Assembly: GCF_004137255.1 (NCBI RefSeq)
Contig: NZ_SDWT01000001.1
Location: forward strand, 496,001 to 560,000
Direction of reading: 5' to 3'
DNA from: Nocardioides oleivorans
GTDB taxonomy: Bacteria; Actinomycetota; Actinomycetes; Propionibacteriales; Nocardioidaceae
Length of the DNA: 64,000 nucleotides
This document shows, in pieces, positions 1 to 8,037 of this stretch. Each line of letters starts with the position of its first letter. Position 1 is the stretch's first letter. The position numbers were made by a program, and so were the translations under genes. Below the pieces are notes generated by a model. The model ran no database searches, was not told the DNA's origin, and worked only from the letters and a program-made list of their open reading frames with translations.

Positions 1-1
1 T

Positions 2-1045
2 CACCTGACCCGCGACCAGATCGTGGAGAGCCAGCAGGTCCTCAACGCCGAGGGCCTGGCCGTGCCGCACTGGCCGACCGAGTGGGGCGGCCAGGACTGG
101 TCCGAGCTCCAGCGACACCTGTGGCACGAGGAGATGCAGCGCGCCGGGGTGCCTCTGCCGCTGGCCTTCAACGCCTCGATGATCGGGCCGGTGATCGCGC
201 AGTTCGGCAGCGAGCAGCAGAAGCAGCGCTTCCTGCCCGACACCGCCAACCTCGACATCTGGTGGTCGCAGGGCTTCTCCGAGCCCGACGCGGGCTCCGA
301 CCTGGCGAGCCTGCGCACGAGCGCCGTGCGCGACGGCGACGACTGGGTCGTCAACGGGCAGAAGACGTGGACCACCCTCGGCCAGCACGGCGACTGGATC
401 TTCACGCTCGTGCGCACCGACCCCGAGGTGAAGAAGCAGCAGGGCATCTCGATGCTGCTCATCGACATGACCACGCCCGGCGTCGAGGTCCGCCCGATCG
501 AGCTGATCGACGGCGGCCACGAGGTCAACGAGGTGTGGTTCACCGACGTCCGGGTGCCCGGGGAGAACATGGTCGGCGAGGTCAACAGCGGCTGGACGCA
601 GGCCAAGTTCCTGCTGGGCAACGAGCGCGTCGGGGTGGCCCCGGTCGGCGCGACCAAGCGGGCGCTCGCGACCCTCAAGCAGAACGCCGCCGACCAGATG
701 CAGGACCCGCTCGTCCGTGCGCGCGTCGCCGAGCTGGAGAACGACCTGCTCGCGCTCGAGCTCACCGCCCTGCGCGTCGTGGCGAACTCCACCGACGGGG
801 CGCCGCACCCGGCGTCGTCGGTGCTGAAGCTGCAGGGCACCGTGCTCCAGCAGGCCGTCAGCGAGCTCGCCGTCGAGCTCGCCGGGCCGGCATCGCTGGC
901 CGCACGCGCCGACGACGACTCACCGCAGGAGGGCTGGGCGAGGCGGGCCGCACCGACCTACCTCAACCTCCGCAAGGCCTCGATCTACGGCGGCTCCAAC
1001 GAGATCCAGCGCCAGATCATCAGCCGCACCATCCTGGGACTCTGA
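2..1045 (+). CDS. acyl-CoA dehydrogenase family protein (5'-truncated by window edge)
   Basis: The reading frame is open from base 2, so the real start lies upstream; about 347 residues are visible. It should catalyse FAD-dependent alpha,beta-dehydrogenation of an acyl-CoA thioester. Visible family features are the flavin/substrate region around SEPDAGSDLAS, the following GQKTWTT stretch and the C-terminal NEIQRQIISRTILGL. At the position where medium-chain enzymes carry the catalytic glutamate (YEG in the usual motif) this protein has IYGGSNEIQ, so the canonical base is missing. The next gene starts 12 bases downstream and is another acyl-CoA dehydrogenase-like protein. I infer the two are subunits of one heteromeric enzyme, as known for steroid side-chain FadE pairs in actinobacteria. 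The substrate cannot be read from sequence. Confidence 0.88.
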   Translation, partial: HLTRDQIVESQQVLNAEGLAVPHWPTEWGGQDWSELQRHLWHEEMQRAGVPLPLAFNASMIGPVIAQFGSEQQKQRFLPDTANLDIWWSQGFSEPDAGSDLASLRTSAVRDGDDWVVNGQKTWTTLGQHGDWIFTLVRTDPEVKKQQGISMLLIDMTTPGVEVRPIELIDGGHEVNEVWFTDVRVPGENMVGEVNSGWTQAKFLLGNERVGVAPVGATKRALATLKQNAADQMQDPLVRARVAELENDLLALELTALRVVANSTDGAPHPASSVLKLQGTVLQQAVSELAVELAGPASLAARADDDSPQEGWARRAAPTYLNLRKASIYGGSNEIQRQIISRTILGL

Positions 1046-1057
1046 GGAGAGCGCGAC

Positions 1058-2197
1058 ATGGACTTCACCTACGACGACGAGCAGCAGGCGCTCCGCGAGG
1101 CCGTCCGCGGCCTCCTCAAGGGCGCGTACGCCGACCACGAGGCGCGGCGCCGCACGGTGGCCGAGGAGCCGGGCTTCGACCGTGCCCTGTGGGGCCGGCT
1201 GGCCGAGATGGGCGTCCTCGGGCTGCCCTTCAGCGAGGCCGACGGAGGCGTCGGCGCCGGGCCGGTCGAGATCGGCATCGTGTGCCAGGAGCTCGGCCGG
1301 GTGCTCGCGCCCGAGCCCTACCTCGCCTCGGTCGTGCACGCCGGCGGCCTCGTGGCCGCCGTCGGCACCGCCGAGCAGAAGGCCGACCTGCTGGGGCGGC
1401 TCAGTGCCGGCGAGCTCGTGCTTGCCGCGGCCGACACCTCCCCCGGCGGGCGCTGGGCCTCGCGCGCGGACGGCGTGCGTGCCTCCGCCGACGGCGACAC
1501 CTGGACGCTCGACGGCGTGGCCGACCCGGTGGTCGGCGGCGAGTCCGCGGACGTGCTCGTCGTGACGGCCGCCCTGCCCGACGACGGCGGCACCGGGGTC
1601 TTCCTCGTCGCCTCCGACGACGTCGTGCGAGCCGGCTACGCGACCGCCGACCTCACCCGTGCCGCGAGCGTGACCTTCGCCGGCAGCGCGGCCACTCCCC
1701 TCGGCGAGCCGGGGCGCGACCTGGCCGCGAGCATCGCCACGATCAGCGACCTGACCCGCATCATGGGCGCCAACCAGGCGCTCGGCGTGATGCAGACCCA
1801 GGTCAGGGCGACGACCGACTACCTCAAGTCCCGCAAGCAGTTCGGGGTCACGCTCAACACCTTCCAGGCGCTGACCTTCCGGGCCGCCGACATGTACGTC
1901 TCGCTCGAGCTCGCCCAGAGCCTCGTCGACTGGGCGACCATGACGATCGCCGGTGGCGACCCCGAGGCCGTGGCGGAGGCGGCCGACCGGGTCGGCCTGC
2001 AGGTCAGCCGGTCCGGGCGACACATCGGCCAGGAGGCGATCCAGCTGCACGGCGGCATCGGGATGACCGCGGAGTACGCCGTCGGAGTCGGCACGGCGCA
2101 CCTCACCGTCCTCGAGCAGTGGCTCGGCAACGGCTCGCACCACCTCACGCGACTGGCCGCCCGCGTCGACGACCACGAGCTGGTCGAGGCGCTCTAG
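1058..2197 (+). CDS. acyl-CoA dehydrogenase family protein, probable second subunit
   Basis: A 379-residue protein of the acyl-CoA dehydrogenase fold, usual length about 380-400. The ATG follows GAGGAGAG, a good ribosome-binding site about 6 bases away. The N-terminal helical domain (DEQQALREAVRGLL), middle beta domain and C-terminal four-helix region (SRKQFGVTLNTFQALTF, then LHGGIGMTAEY) are present. The N-terminal flavin-contact segment is less conserved than in the flanking genes. The canonical catalytic Glu-Gly motif near the C terminus is replaced by LEQWLGNGS. It is likely the partner of the upstream gene in a heterotetramer. Its stop overlaps the next start by one base (TAGTG), so the three genes look co-transcribed. 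Confidence 0.85.
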   Translation: MDFTYDDEQQALREAVRGLLKGAYADHEARRRTVAEEPGFDRALWGRLAEMGVLGLPFSEADGGVGAGPVEIGIVCQELGRVLAPEPYLASVVHAGGLVAAVGTAEQKADLLGRLSAGELVLAAADTSPGGRWASRADGVRASADGDTWTLDGVADPVVGGESADVLVVTAALPDDGGTGVFLVASDDVVRAGYATADLTRAASVTFAGSAATPLGEPGRDLAASIATISDLTRIMGANQALGVMQTQVRATTDYLKSRKQFGVTLNTFQALTFRAADMYVSLELAQSLVDWATMTIAGGDPEAVAEAADRVGLQVSRSGRHIGQEAIQLHGGIGMTAEYAVGVGTAHLTVLEQWLGNGSHHLTRLAARVDDHELVEAL

Positions 2198-3348
2198 TGG
2201 ACCTCTCGCTCACGGAGGAGCAGCAGGCCTTCCGGGCGCTGGCGCGCGACTTCCTCGAGCGCGAGGCCGTCCCGCACCGCATGCAGTGGGACCACGACGA
2301 GTCCGTCGACCTCGCGATCGTGCCGAAGATGGCCGAGCTCGGCTTCTTCGGGCTGACGATCCCCGAGGAGTACGGCGGCGTCGGCGGCGACTACGTCACC
2401 TACTCGCTCGCCATGGAGGAGCTCGGCCGTGCCGACTCCGCGCTCCGTGGGATCGTGTCGGTGAGCAGCGGGCTGGTCGGCAAGTCGATCCTCTTCCACG
2501 GCACCGAGGAGCAGAAGCAGGAGTGGCTGCCGGCGCTGGCCTCGGCAACGAAGCTCGGCTGCTTCGGGCTCACCGAGCCCGGCACCGGGTCCGATGCCGG
2601 CAACCTCACCTCCCGCGCCACCCGCGACGGTGACGACTGGGTGGTCTCCGGGCAGAAGCTCTTCATCACCAACGGCACCTGGGCCGACGTCGCGCTCGTC
2701 TTCGCCCGCACCAGCGACGACGGCCCGCGCGGCGTGACGGCGTTCCTCGTGCCGACCGACTCCCCCGGCTTCCGCGCCCGCGAGGTGAGGAACAAGCTGG
2801 GGCTGCGCGGCCAGGCGACCGCCGAACTGTTCCTCGACGACGTACGGGTCCCGGACTCGGCGCGGCTCGGCGAGGTCGGCCAGGGCTTCAAGATCGCGAT
2901 GGGCACCCTCGACAAGGGGCGCCTCGCGGTGGCCTCCGGCTGCGTCGGCATCGTGCAGGGCTGCCTCGAGGCGTCGGTGGCGTACTCCGTCGAGCGCACC
3001 CAGTTCGGCAAACCGATCGCGTCGTTCCAGCTCGTGCAGGACATGATCGCCGACATCTCCGTCGACGCCGACGCCGCCCGGCTGCTCGCGTGGCGCTGCG
3101 CCGACCTGATCGACCGTGGCGAGCCCTACGGGACCGCCGCGTCGAAGGCGAAGCTCTTCGCCTCCGAGGCCGCCGTCCGCGCCGCCAACAACGCGATCCA
3201 GGTGCACGGCGGGGCGGGCTACGTCGACGACTTCCCGGTCGCGAAGTACCTCCGCGACGCCCGGGTGATGACCCTTTACGAGGGCACCTCACAGATCCAG
3301 AAGCTGCTCATCGGGCGCGCCGAGACCGGGATCAACGCCTTCACCTGA
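2197..3348 (+). CDS. acyl-CoA dehydrogenase (canonical, with catalytic Glu)
   Basis: The start is the GTG that overlaps the upstream stop; it gives VDLSLTEEQQAFRALARDF, the normal N terminus of the family. The longer upstream reading frame is a shadow of the preceding genes. The protein has 383 residues. It carries the FAD-binding FGLTEPGTGSDAG, the YSVERTQFGKPIASFQ helix, the QVHGGAGYVDDFPV segment and the canonical MTLYEGTSQIQ, with the catalytic base near Glu362. Unlike its two neighbours it should therefore be an active homotetrameric enzyme, perhaps of the short/branched-chain or glutaryl-CoA group. The exact acyl substrate is not determinable. Confidence 0.9.
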   Translation: MDLSLTEEQQAFRALARDFLEREAVPHRMQWDHDESVDLAIVPKMAELGFFGLTIPEEYGGVGGDYVTYSLAMEELGRADSALRGIVSVSSGLVGKSILFHGTEEQKQEWLPALASATKLGCFGLTEPGTGSDAGNLTSRATRDGDDWVVSGQKLFITNGTWADVALVFARTSDDGPRGVTAFLVPTDSPGFRAREVRNKLGLRGQATAELFLDDVRVPDSARLGEVGQGFKIAMGTLDKGRLAVASGCVGIVQGCLEASVAYSVERTQFGKPIASFQLVQDMIADISVDADAARLLAWRCADLIDRGEPYGTAASKAKLFASEAAVRAANNAIQVHGGAGYVDDFPVAKYLRDARVMTLYEGTSQIQKLLIGRAETGINAFT

Positions 3349-3362
3349 GGGTGGCCGGACTC

Positions 3363-3416
3363 CCCCGTGCGGGGACCCTGCCGCTGTGCGGTCCTCCTGA
3401 CGCGGCATGAGCGTCA
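3363..3416. terminator. candidate convergent terminator hairpins
   Basis: The 86-base gap between two convergent genes holds two short inverted repeats: CCCCG/CGGGG at 3363-3374 and TGACGC/GCGTCA at 3398-3416 followed by TTGG. Neither has a good T-tract. They are plausible weak terminators and nothing else was recognised in the gap. Confidence 0.3.
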
Positions 3417-3434
3417 TTGGCACCGCACTGTGCG

Positions 3435-5114
3435 TCACCGCGCGCGGCTCACGCGTCCCTCGTCCCAGACCGGGCCGGGCGACTCGTAGACCTCGCCGTC
3501 GGCGCCGTAGACCAGGAACCGGTCGAAGCCGCGGGCGAACCAGCGGTCGTGGGTGACCGCGAGGACCGTGCCCTCGAAGGCCTCGAGACCTGCCTCCAGC
3601 GCCTCGGCCGACTGCACGTCGAGGTTGTCGGTGGGCTCGTCGAGGAGCAGCAGGGTGGCGCCGGACAGCTCGAGCAGCAGGATCTGGAACCGCGCCTGCT
3701 GACCGCCGCTCAGCGACTCGAAGGCCTGCTCGCCGGCATGGGCGAGCTCGTAGCGGTCGAGCACCCGGCTCGCCGCCTCGCGGCCCATCCCGTCACGGTG
3801 GTCGTCGCCGCGGTGCAGGATCTCCAGCAGCGTGCGGCCCACGAGCTCGGGGTGGGCGTGCGTCTGCACGAACCAGCCGGGCCGCACCCGCGCGCCGAGC
3901 TTGGCGTTGCCGGTGTGCGGCACCGGGGCCGGTGGGTCGCCGACGGGCTGGTGCTCGATGTCGGGGTCGCTGCCGCCGGCCGCGAGGAGCCGGAGGAAGT
4001 GCGACTTGCCGGACCCGTTGGAGCCGAGCACGGCCACCCGCTCGCCGTACCAGACCTCGAGGTCGAACGGCTTCATCAGCCCGGTCAGCTCGAGGCCGGT
4101 CGCGACGACGGCGCGCTTGCCCGTGCGGCCGCCCTTGAGGCGCATGGTGACCTGCTGCTCACGCGGCTGCTCCATCGGCGGCCCGGCGTCCTCGAACTTC
4201 TTCAACCGCGTCTGGGCCGCGCGGTACTGCGAGGACATGCCGTCGTTGTACTCCGACTTGATCTTCAGCCTGAGCACGAGCGCCTTGATCTTGGCGTGCT
4301 CCTCGTCCCAGCGGCGGCGCATCTCCTCGAAGCGCTCGAAGCGGTCGCTCCGCGCCTCGTGGTAGCTCGCGAAGCCTCCCGGGTGCGTCCACACGAGGTT
4401 GCCGGCGCTGCCGAGCTCGACGGTGACGATGCGGGTCGCGGTGTTGTTGAGCAGCTCGCGGTCGTGGCTGATGAACAGGATCGTCTTGGCCGACTCGCGG
4501 ATCCGCTCCTCGAGCCAGATCTTGCCGGGCACGTCGAGGTAGTTGTCGGGCTCGTCGAGCAGCAGCACCTGGTCGGGGCCGCGCAGGAGGTACTCCAGCA
4601 CCAGCCGCTTCTGCTCACCGCCCGAGAGCGTCGACAGCAGCCGGTGGCGCGCGCGGTCGAAGGGCAGCGACATCGACGCCGTCGTGCACACGTCCCAGAC
4701 GACCTCGGTGTCGTAGCCGCCGGCGTCGGCGTACTCGCCCAGGGCAGTGGCGTACGCCATCTGGGTGCGCTCGTCGTCGACGTCCATCAGCGCCAGCTCG
4801 GCGGCGTCGACCGCCTCCGCGGCCGCGCGGACCCGCGGCGGGGCCACCGAGAGCAGCAGGTCGTGGACGGTCTCCTCGCCCCCGCCGTGGCCGACGAACT
4901 GGCGCATCACGCCCAGCCCGCCGGAGCGGGTGACCACGCCTGCGTGCGGGGTCAGGTCGCCGGTGACGATGCGCAGGAGCGTCGTCTTCCCGGCCCCGTT
5001 GGCACCCACGAGGGCGACCTTCTGCCCGTCGCCGACACGGAAGCTGACGTCGTCGAGCAGCACCCGCCCGTCCGGCAGCTCGTACCTCACACCGGCCACG
5101 TCCACATGTCCCAC
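3435..5114 (-). CDS. ABC-F family ATP-binding protein
   Basis: A 559-residue protein with two fused ABC ATPase domains and no membrane segments, typical of ABC-F proteins that act on the ribosome (translation factors or antibiotic-resistance ribosomal protection). The first Walker A is GANGAGKTT near residues 38-46 with signature LSGGEQKR and Walker B LLLDEPDNYLD; the second is GSNGSGKSH with LSGGQQAR and LLLDEPTDNLD. The linker between the domains is Lys/Arg-rich (KALVLRLKIKSEYN and following). The GTG at 5114 begins VGHVDVAGVRYELPDG, the family N terminus; the frame extends 57 more codons upstream into the opposite gene, which is unlikely to be translated. It is divergent from the NRAMP-like gene. 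Whether it protects against a drug or is an EttA-like factor is open. Confidence 0.87.
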   Translation of the reverse strand: MGHVDVAGVRYELPDGRVLLDDVSFRVGDGQKVALVGANGAGKTTLLRIVTGDLTPHAGVVTRSGGLGVMRQFVGHGGGEETVHDLLLSVAPPRVRAAAEAVDAAELALMDVDDERTQMAYATALGEYADAGGYDTEVVWDVCTTASMSLPFDRARHRLLSTLSGGEQKRLVLEYLLRGPDQVLLLDEPDNYLDVPGKIWLEERIRESAKTILFISHDRELLNNTATRIVTVELGSAGNLVWTHPGGFASYHEARSDRFERFEEMRRRWDEEHAKIKALVLRLKIKSEYNDGMSSQYRAAQTRLKKFEDAGPPMEQPREQQVTMRLKGGRTGKRAVVATGLELTGLMKPFDLEVWYGERVAVLGSNGSGKSHFLRLLAAGGSDPDIEHQPVGDPPAPVPHTGNAKLGARVRPGWFVQTHAHPELVGRTLLEILHRGDDHRDGMGREAASRVLDRYELAHAGEQAFESLSGGQQARFQILLLELSGATLLLLDEPTDNLDVQSAEALEAGLEAFEGTVLAVTHDRWFARGFDRFLVYGADGEVYESPGPVWDEGRVSRAR

Positions 5115-5133
5115 GCGGAGGATTGTCCGGCAT

Positions 5134-5154
5134 CGGGTGCGGGGCGCGCACCCG
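5134..5154. promoter_or_regulatory. 8-bp inverted repeat in divergent intergenic region
   Basis: CGGGTGCG and its exact complement CGCACCCG are separated by 5 bases in the 61-bp spacer between the ABC-F gene and the NRAMP-like gene. The position suits an operator for either gene, but the repeat is GC-rich and could arise by chance. Confidence 0.3.
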
Positions 5155-5175
5155 GATTGTGGTTGGGTGAAGGGC

Positions 5176-6435
5176 ATGGCTTCGACGACCTCGGAAGAAC
5201 AGACCACGGTCCCACGCTGGCGGATCATCGGCCCCGGGCTGGTGGTGGCCGCCACCGGCGTCGGCGCGGCCGACCTCGTCGCCACCCTGATCGCGGGCCA
5301 GAAGTTCGGCTACACCCTGCTGTGGTGCGTGGTCGTCGGCTGCGTGATGAAGATCGTGCTGGTCGAGGGGGCCGGTCGCTACTCGCTGGCCACCGGGCAG
5401 ACGATCTTCGAGGGCTGGCGCTCCCTCGGGAAGTGGACGACGTGGTACTTCGCGCCCTACATCGTGATCTGGGGGTTCGTGTACGGCGCCGCGGCGATGG
5501 CCGGCACCGGCCTCGCCCTCCGCGGACTCACCGGCGGCCTGTCGACCACGTGGTGGGGCATCCTCTCCGGCCTGCTCGGCCTGGTGCTCGTGTGGAGCGG
5601 CCGCTACGGCGTCTTCGAGAAGGTGCTGGCCGCCCTCGTCGGCATCATGTTCGTCACCATGGTCGGCGCGGCGCTGCTGACCCTGCCCAACCTCGGCGAG
5701 CTGCTCACCGGGCTCGCGCCGCGCATCCCCGACGGCGGCCTCGTGAACACCCTCGCCCTCGCAGGTGGCGTCGGCGGGACGATCACCCTGGCCGCCTACG
5801 GCTACTGGCTGCGCGAGAAGGGCTGGGCCACCCCGACGTACATGCGGGTGATGCGCATCGACAACACCGTCGCCTACGTCGTCACCGGGATCTTCGTACT
5901 GGCCACGCTCGTCGTCGGCGCCGAGCTGCTCTACTCGACGAGCGTCGCGATCGAGAACGGCGACGCCGGCCTCGTCGACCTCGGCGTGGTCCTGCAGGAC
6001 CGCTACGGCCAGTGGGCCGGCAAGCTCTTCCTGCTCGGCTTCTGGGCGGCCGCGATGTCGTCGCTGGTCGGGGTGTGGAACGGCGTCAGCCTGATGTTCG
6101 CCGACTTCATGACCAACGTGACCGGCGGCACCAGCGACGACCCGGAGGCCCGCGCGGGAGGCCGGTGGTACCGGATCTACATCCTCTGGCTGACCTTCCC
6201 GCCGATGGTGATGATGTTCCTCGGCAAGCCGGTCTGGCTGATCCTCGCCTACGGCGTGCTCGGCGCCTTCTTCATGCCGTTCCTCGCCGTCACCCTGCTG
6301 TGGCTGCTCAACACGGACCGCACACCGGTCCAGTGGCGCAACAAGCTGCACTCCAACGTGCTGATGGTGCTCTGCGCGCTCGCCTTCGTCGTCCTGTGCG
6401 TCAACGAGGTGCGCAAGGCGGTCGACGGGGCCTGA
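5176..6435 (+). CDS. NRAMP-like metal ion transporter
   Basis: A 419-residue polytopic membrane protein of the NRAMP/LeuT fold with about 11 hydrophobic segments. ATG 5176 follows GAAGGG at 4-5 bases and opens MASTTSEEQTTVPRW just before the first membrane helix (IIGPGLVVAATGVGAADLV). Canonical Mn/Fe NRAMPs have DPGN in helix 1 and MPH in helix 6; here the aligned positions read GAAD and roughly AAYGY. The metal site is therefore altered and the substrate may not be Mn2+ or Fe2+. Relatives with altered sites include Mg2+-transporting NRAMP-related proteins, so calling this MntH would be unsafe. Confidence 0.8.
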   Translation: MASTTSEEQTTVPRWRIIGPGLVVAATGVGAADLVATLIAGQKFGYTLLWCVVVGCVMKIVLVEGAGRYSLATGQTIFEGWRSLGKWTTWYFAPYIVIWGFVYGAAAMAGTGLALRGLTGGLSTTWWGILSGLLGLVLVWSGRYGVFEKVLAALVGIMFVTMVGAALLTLPNLGELLTGLAPRIPDGGLVNTLALAGGVGGTITLAAYGYWLREKGWATPTYMRVMRIDNTVAYVVTGIFVLATLVVGAELLYSTSVAIENGDAGLVDLGVVLQDRYGQWAGKLFLLGFWAAAMSSLVGVWNGVSLMFADFMTNVTGGTSDDPEARAGGRWYRIYILWLTFPPMVMMFLGKPVWLILAYGVLGAFFMPFLAVTLLWLLNTDRTPVQWRNKLHSNVLMVLCALAFVVLCVNEVRKAVDGA

Positions 6436-6454
6436 ACGACTCCCGGGGCGCCGA

Positions 6455-7474
6455 TCAGGGCAGCCGCGTGAGGTCGACCTGACGTCGTACGGCGCCGGTC
6501 ACCTCACGCACCTCGTCACCGACGAACACGCCGTTGAAGCCCTCGCAGGTCGCGTCGGTGACCACGGTGCCGACGTAGCCGCCACCGGACAGCAGCGCGG
6601 TCCGCGGCAGCGGGCCCGGGGCGGGGCAGTCGTAGTCGGTCCGGCGGACCGGTGCGGAGAAGATCGTGTCCTGGGCGTCACGCGAGTCCACCCCGATGAA
6701 CCGGCGGCTGGCGGTGAGCTGGTCGTCCGCGTCGTACCGGCACAGCGAGAAGGAGTCGGAGGTCGACCCGGTCAGGGCCTCCGACTCCCCGAGCGTCACG
6801 GGGCACTCGTTGGGGTCGACGCCGTCGATCAGCCGCACCGAGTCGACGATGCGTCGGGTGAGCGCCTCGTCGGGCGTGGCGACCGTGACCGTGTCCTGGC
6901 CGTCGTACCAGTAGCCCAGCCACGTCCCGTCGGGGTAGTCCGCACCCTCCGCCTCGTACCAGGCCTGCCAGACGTCGCCGCTGGCGTAGGGCGGGTCCTC
7001 GCCGTCCAGCGAACCGATGGTCACGCCGTAGCCGTGGGCGGGCTCGCACCCGATCCGCGCCACCGCCGTGTCGGGCCGGGTGACGACCGGGCGGGCGTCC
7101 GCAGGCGCCGCGACACCGCCCACGCACCAGGCCGAGGCCCCGCCGTGGCCCCAGTCCACCGGCACCTCCAGGGTCACGTCGTGCCACGACTCCGCCCGGT
7201 AGCCCGTCTCCACGACGCCGGGCGGCGGTCCCGGGTCGACCGCCGAGCCGTCGGCGATCCCCGGCCCGCTCCCGCTGCCGGCGCCGAGCGCGGTGAGGCC
7301 CAGCGGCACCGACGCGGCGACCACCGCCGCGGTCGCCACCGCCAGCGTCGTACGACGTCGGCGCAGCCGGCGCCGCGCACCGGCGGCCAGCCCGGTCGCG
7401 TCGGGGGCCGCCGCGGCGCGCTCGCCGAGGGTGTCGCGCAGCCGCGCCTCGAGGTCGCTCGTCGGGTCACTCAT
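6455..7474 (-). CDS. membrane-anchored hypothetical protein partnered with SigE-family sigma factor
   Basis: A 339-residue protein. The first 40 residues are charged and end in an Arg-rich stretch, followed by a single membrane helix at about 42-64 (LAVATAAVVAASVPLGL). The remaining roughly 270 residues would be extracytoplasmic and contain several Cys and Trp residues. Its start overlaps the sigma-factor gene by 8 bases, so the two are translationally coupled. This arrangement fits a transmembrane partner or sensor for the sigma factor, but I see no zinc-binding HxxxCxxC anti-sigma motif, so the anti-sigma role is an inference. No enzymatic motif is recognised. It converges on the NRAMP-like gene with only 19 bases between the stops. 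Confidence 0.7.
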   Translation of the reverse strand: MSDPTSDLEARLRDTLGERAAAAPDATGLAAGARRRLRRRRTTLAVATAAVVAASVPLGLTALGAGSGSGPGIADGSAVDPGPPPGVVETGYRAESWHDVTLEVPVDWGHGGASAWCVGGVAAPADARPVVTRPDTAVARIGCEPAHGYGVTIGSLDGEDPPYASGDVWQAWYEAEGADYPDGTWLGYWYDGQDTVTVATPDEALTRRIVDSVRLIDGVDPNECPVTLGESEALTGSTSDSFSLCRYDADDQLTASRRFIGVDSRDAQDTIFSAPVRRTDYDCPAPGPLPRTALLSGGGYVGTVVTDATCEGFNGVFVGDEVREVTGAVRRQVDLTRLP

Positions 7475-7994
7475 CGTCGTCTCCCAGATCGTGTCGGAGC
7501 TCGTGTCGGAGCGTTGCGATCCCGCGGGACACGCGGGACCGCACGCTGCCCTCGCGCACCCCGGTCAGGGCGGCGATCTCGGCGTAGTCGAGGTCCTCGT
7601 AGAACCGCAGCACCACCGCGGTGCGCTGGTCGGGCGGCAGAGCCCGGCAGGCGCGCCAGAGCCGGTCGCGCTCCTCGGGCGCCACGCCCGAGGGGACGGG
7701 ACGGTCGATGACGGTGTCCACCGGCAGCTCGCGCCGGCGGAACGCGCGCCAGCGCGTGACGTTGGCGTTGACGACCATCCGGCGCACGTAGGCGTCGGGG
7801 TCCTCGACGCGGGAGATCCGCGACCAGCGCGGCAACGCCCGTGACAGCGCGTCCTGCACGACGTCCTCGGCGTCGGTCGCGTTGCCCGTGAGGACGTAGG
7901 CCAGCCGCAGCAGGGCCGGACCCCGGGCCGCGACCCAGCTGTCGAAGTCGGGCACCTGCACGCGGGTCCTCCCGGCCTCGATCAACGTCGTCAT
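7467..7994 (-). CDS. RNA polymerase sigma factor, SigE/ECF family
   Basis: A 175-residue sigma-70 family ECF protein. Region 2 covers about residues 20-85 (LLRLAYVLTGNATDAEDVVQDAL, DPDAYVRRMVVNANV). Region 4 covers about residues 115-165 with the helix-turn-helix DYAEIAALTGVREGSVRSRVSRG. The residues between match the SigE family common in Streptomyces and Nocardioides. It should direct RNA polymerase to a small regulon, probably including its own operon with the membrane-anchored protein behind it. The inducing signal is not visible. Confidence 0.9.
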   Translation of the reverse strand: MTTLIEAGRTRVQVPDFDSWVAARGPALLRLAYVLTGNATDAEDVVQDALSRALPRWSRISRVEDPDAYVRRMVVNANVTRWRAFRRRELPVDTVIDRPVPSGVAPEERDRLWRACRALPPDQRTAVVLRFYEDLDYAEIAALTGVREGSVRSRVSRGIATLRHELRHDLGDDDE

Positions 7995-8037
7995 GCCCTA
8001 CCAACGCGGCGCCCCGGCCGCGTGTTGCGAGCAGGGG

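Noticed and set aside
3417..6482. 1021-codon plus-strand frame across the ABC-F and NRAMP-like genes
   Set aside because: It runs antisense to the ABC-F gene and out of frame with the transporter, with Arg/Ala/Gly-rich low-complexity translation and no family similarity.
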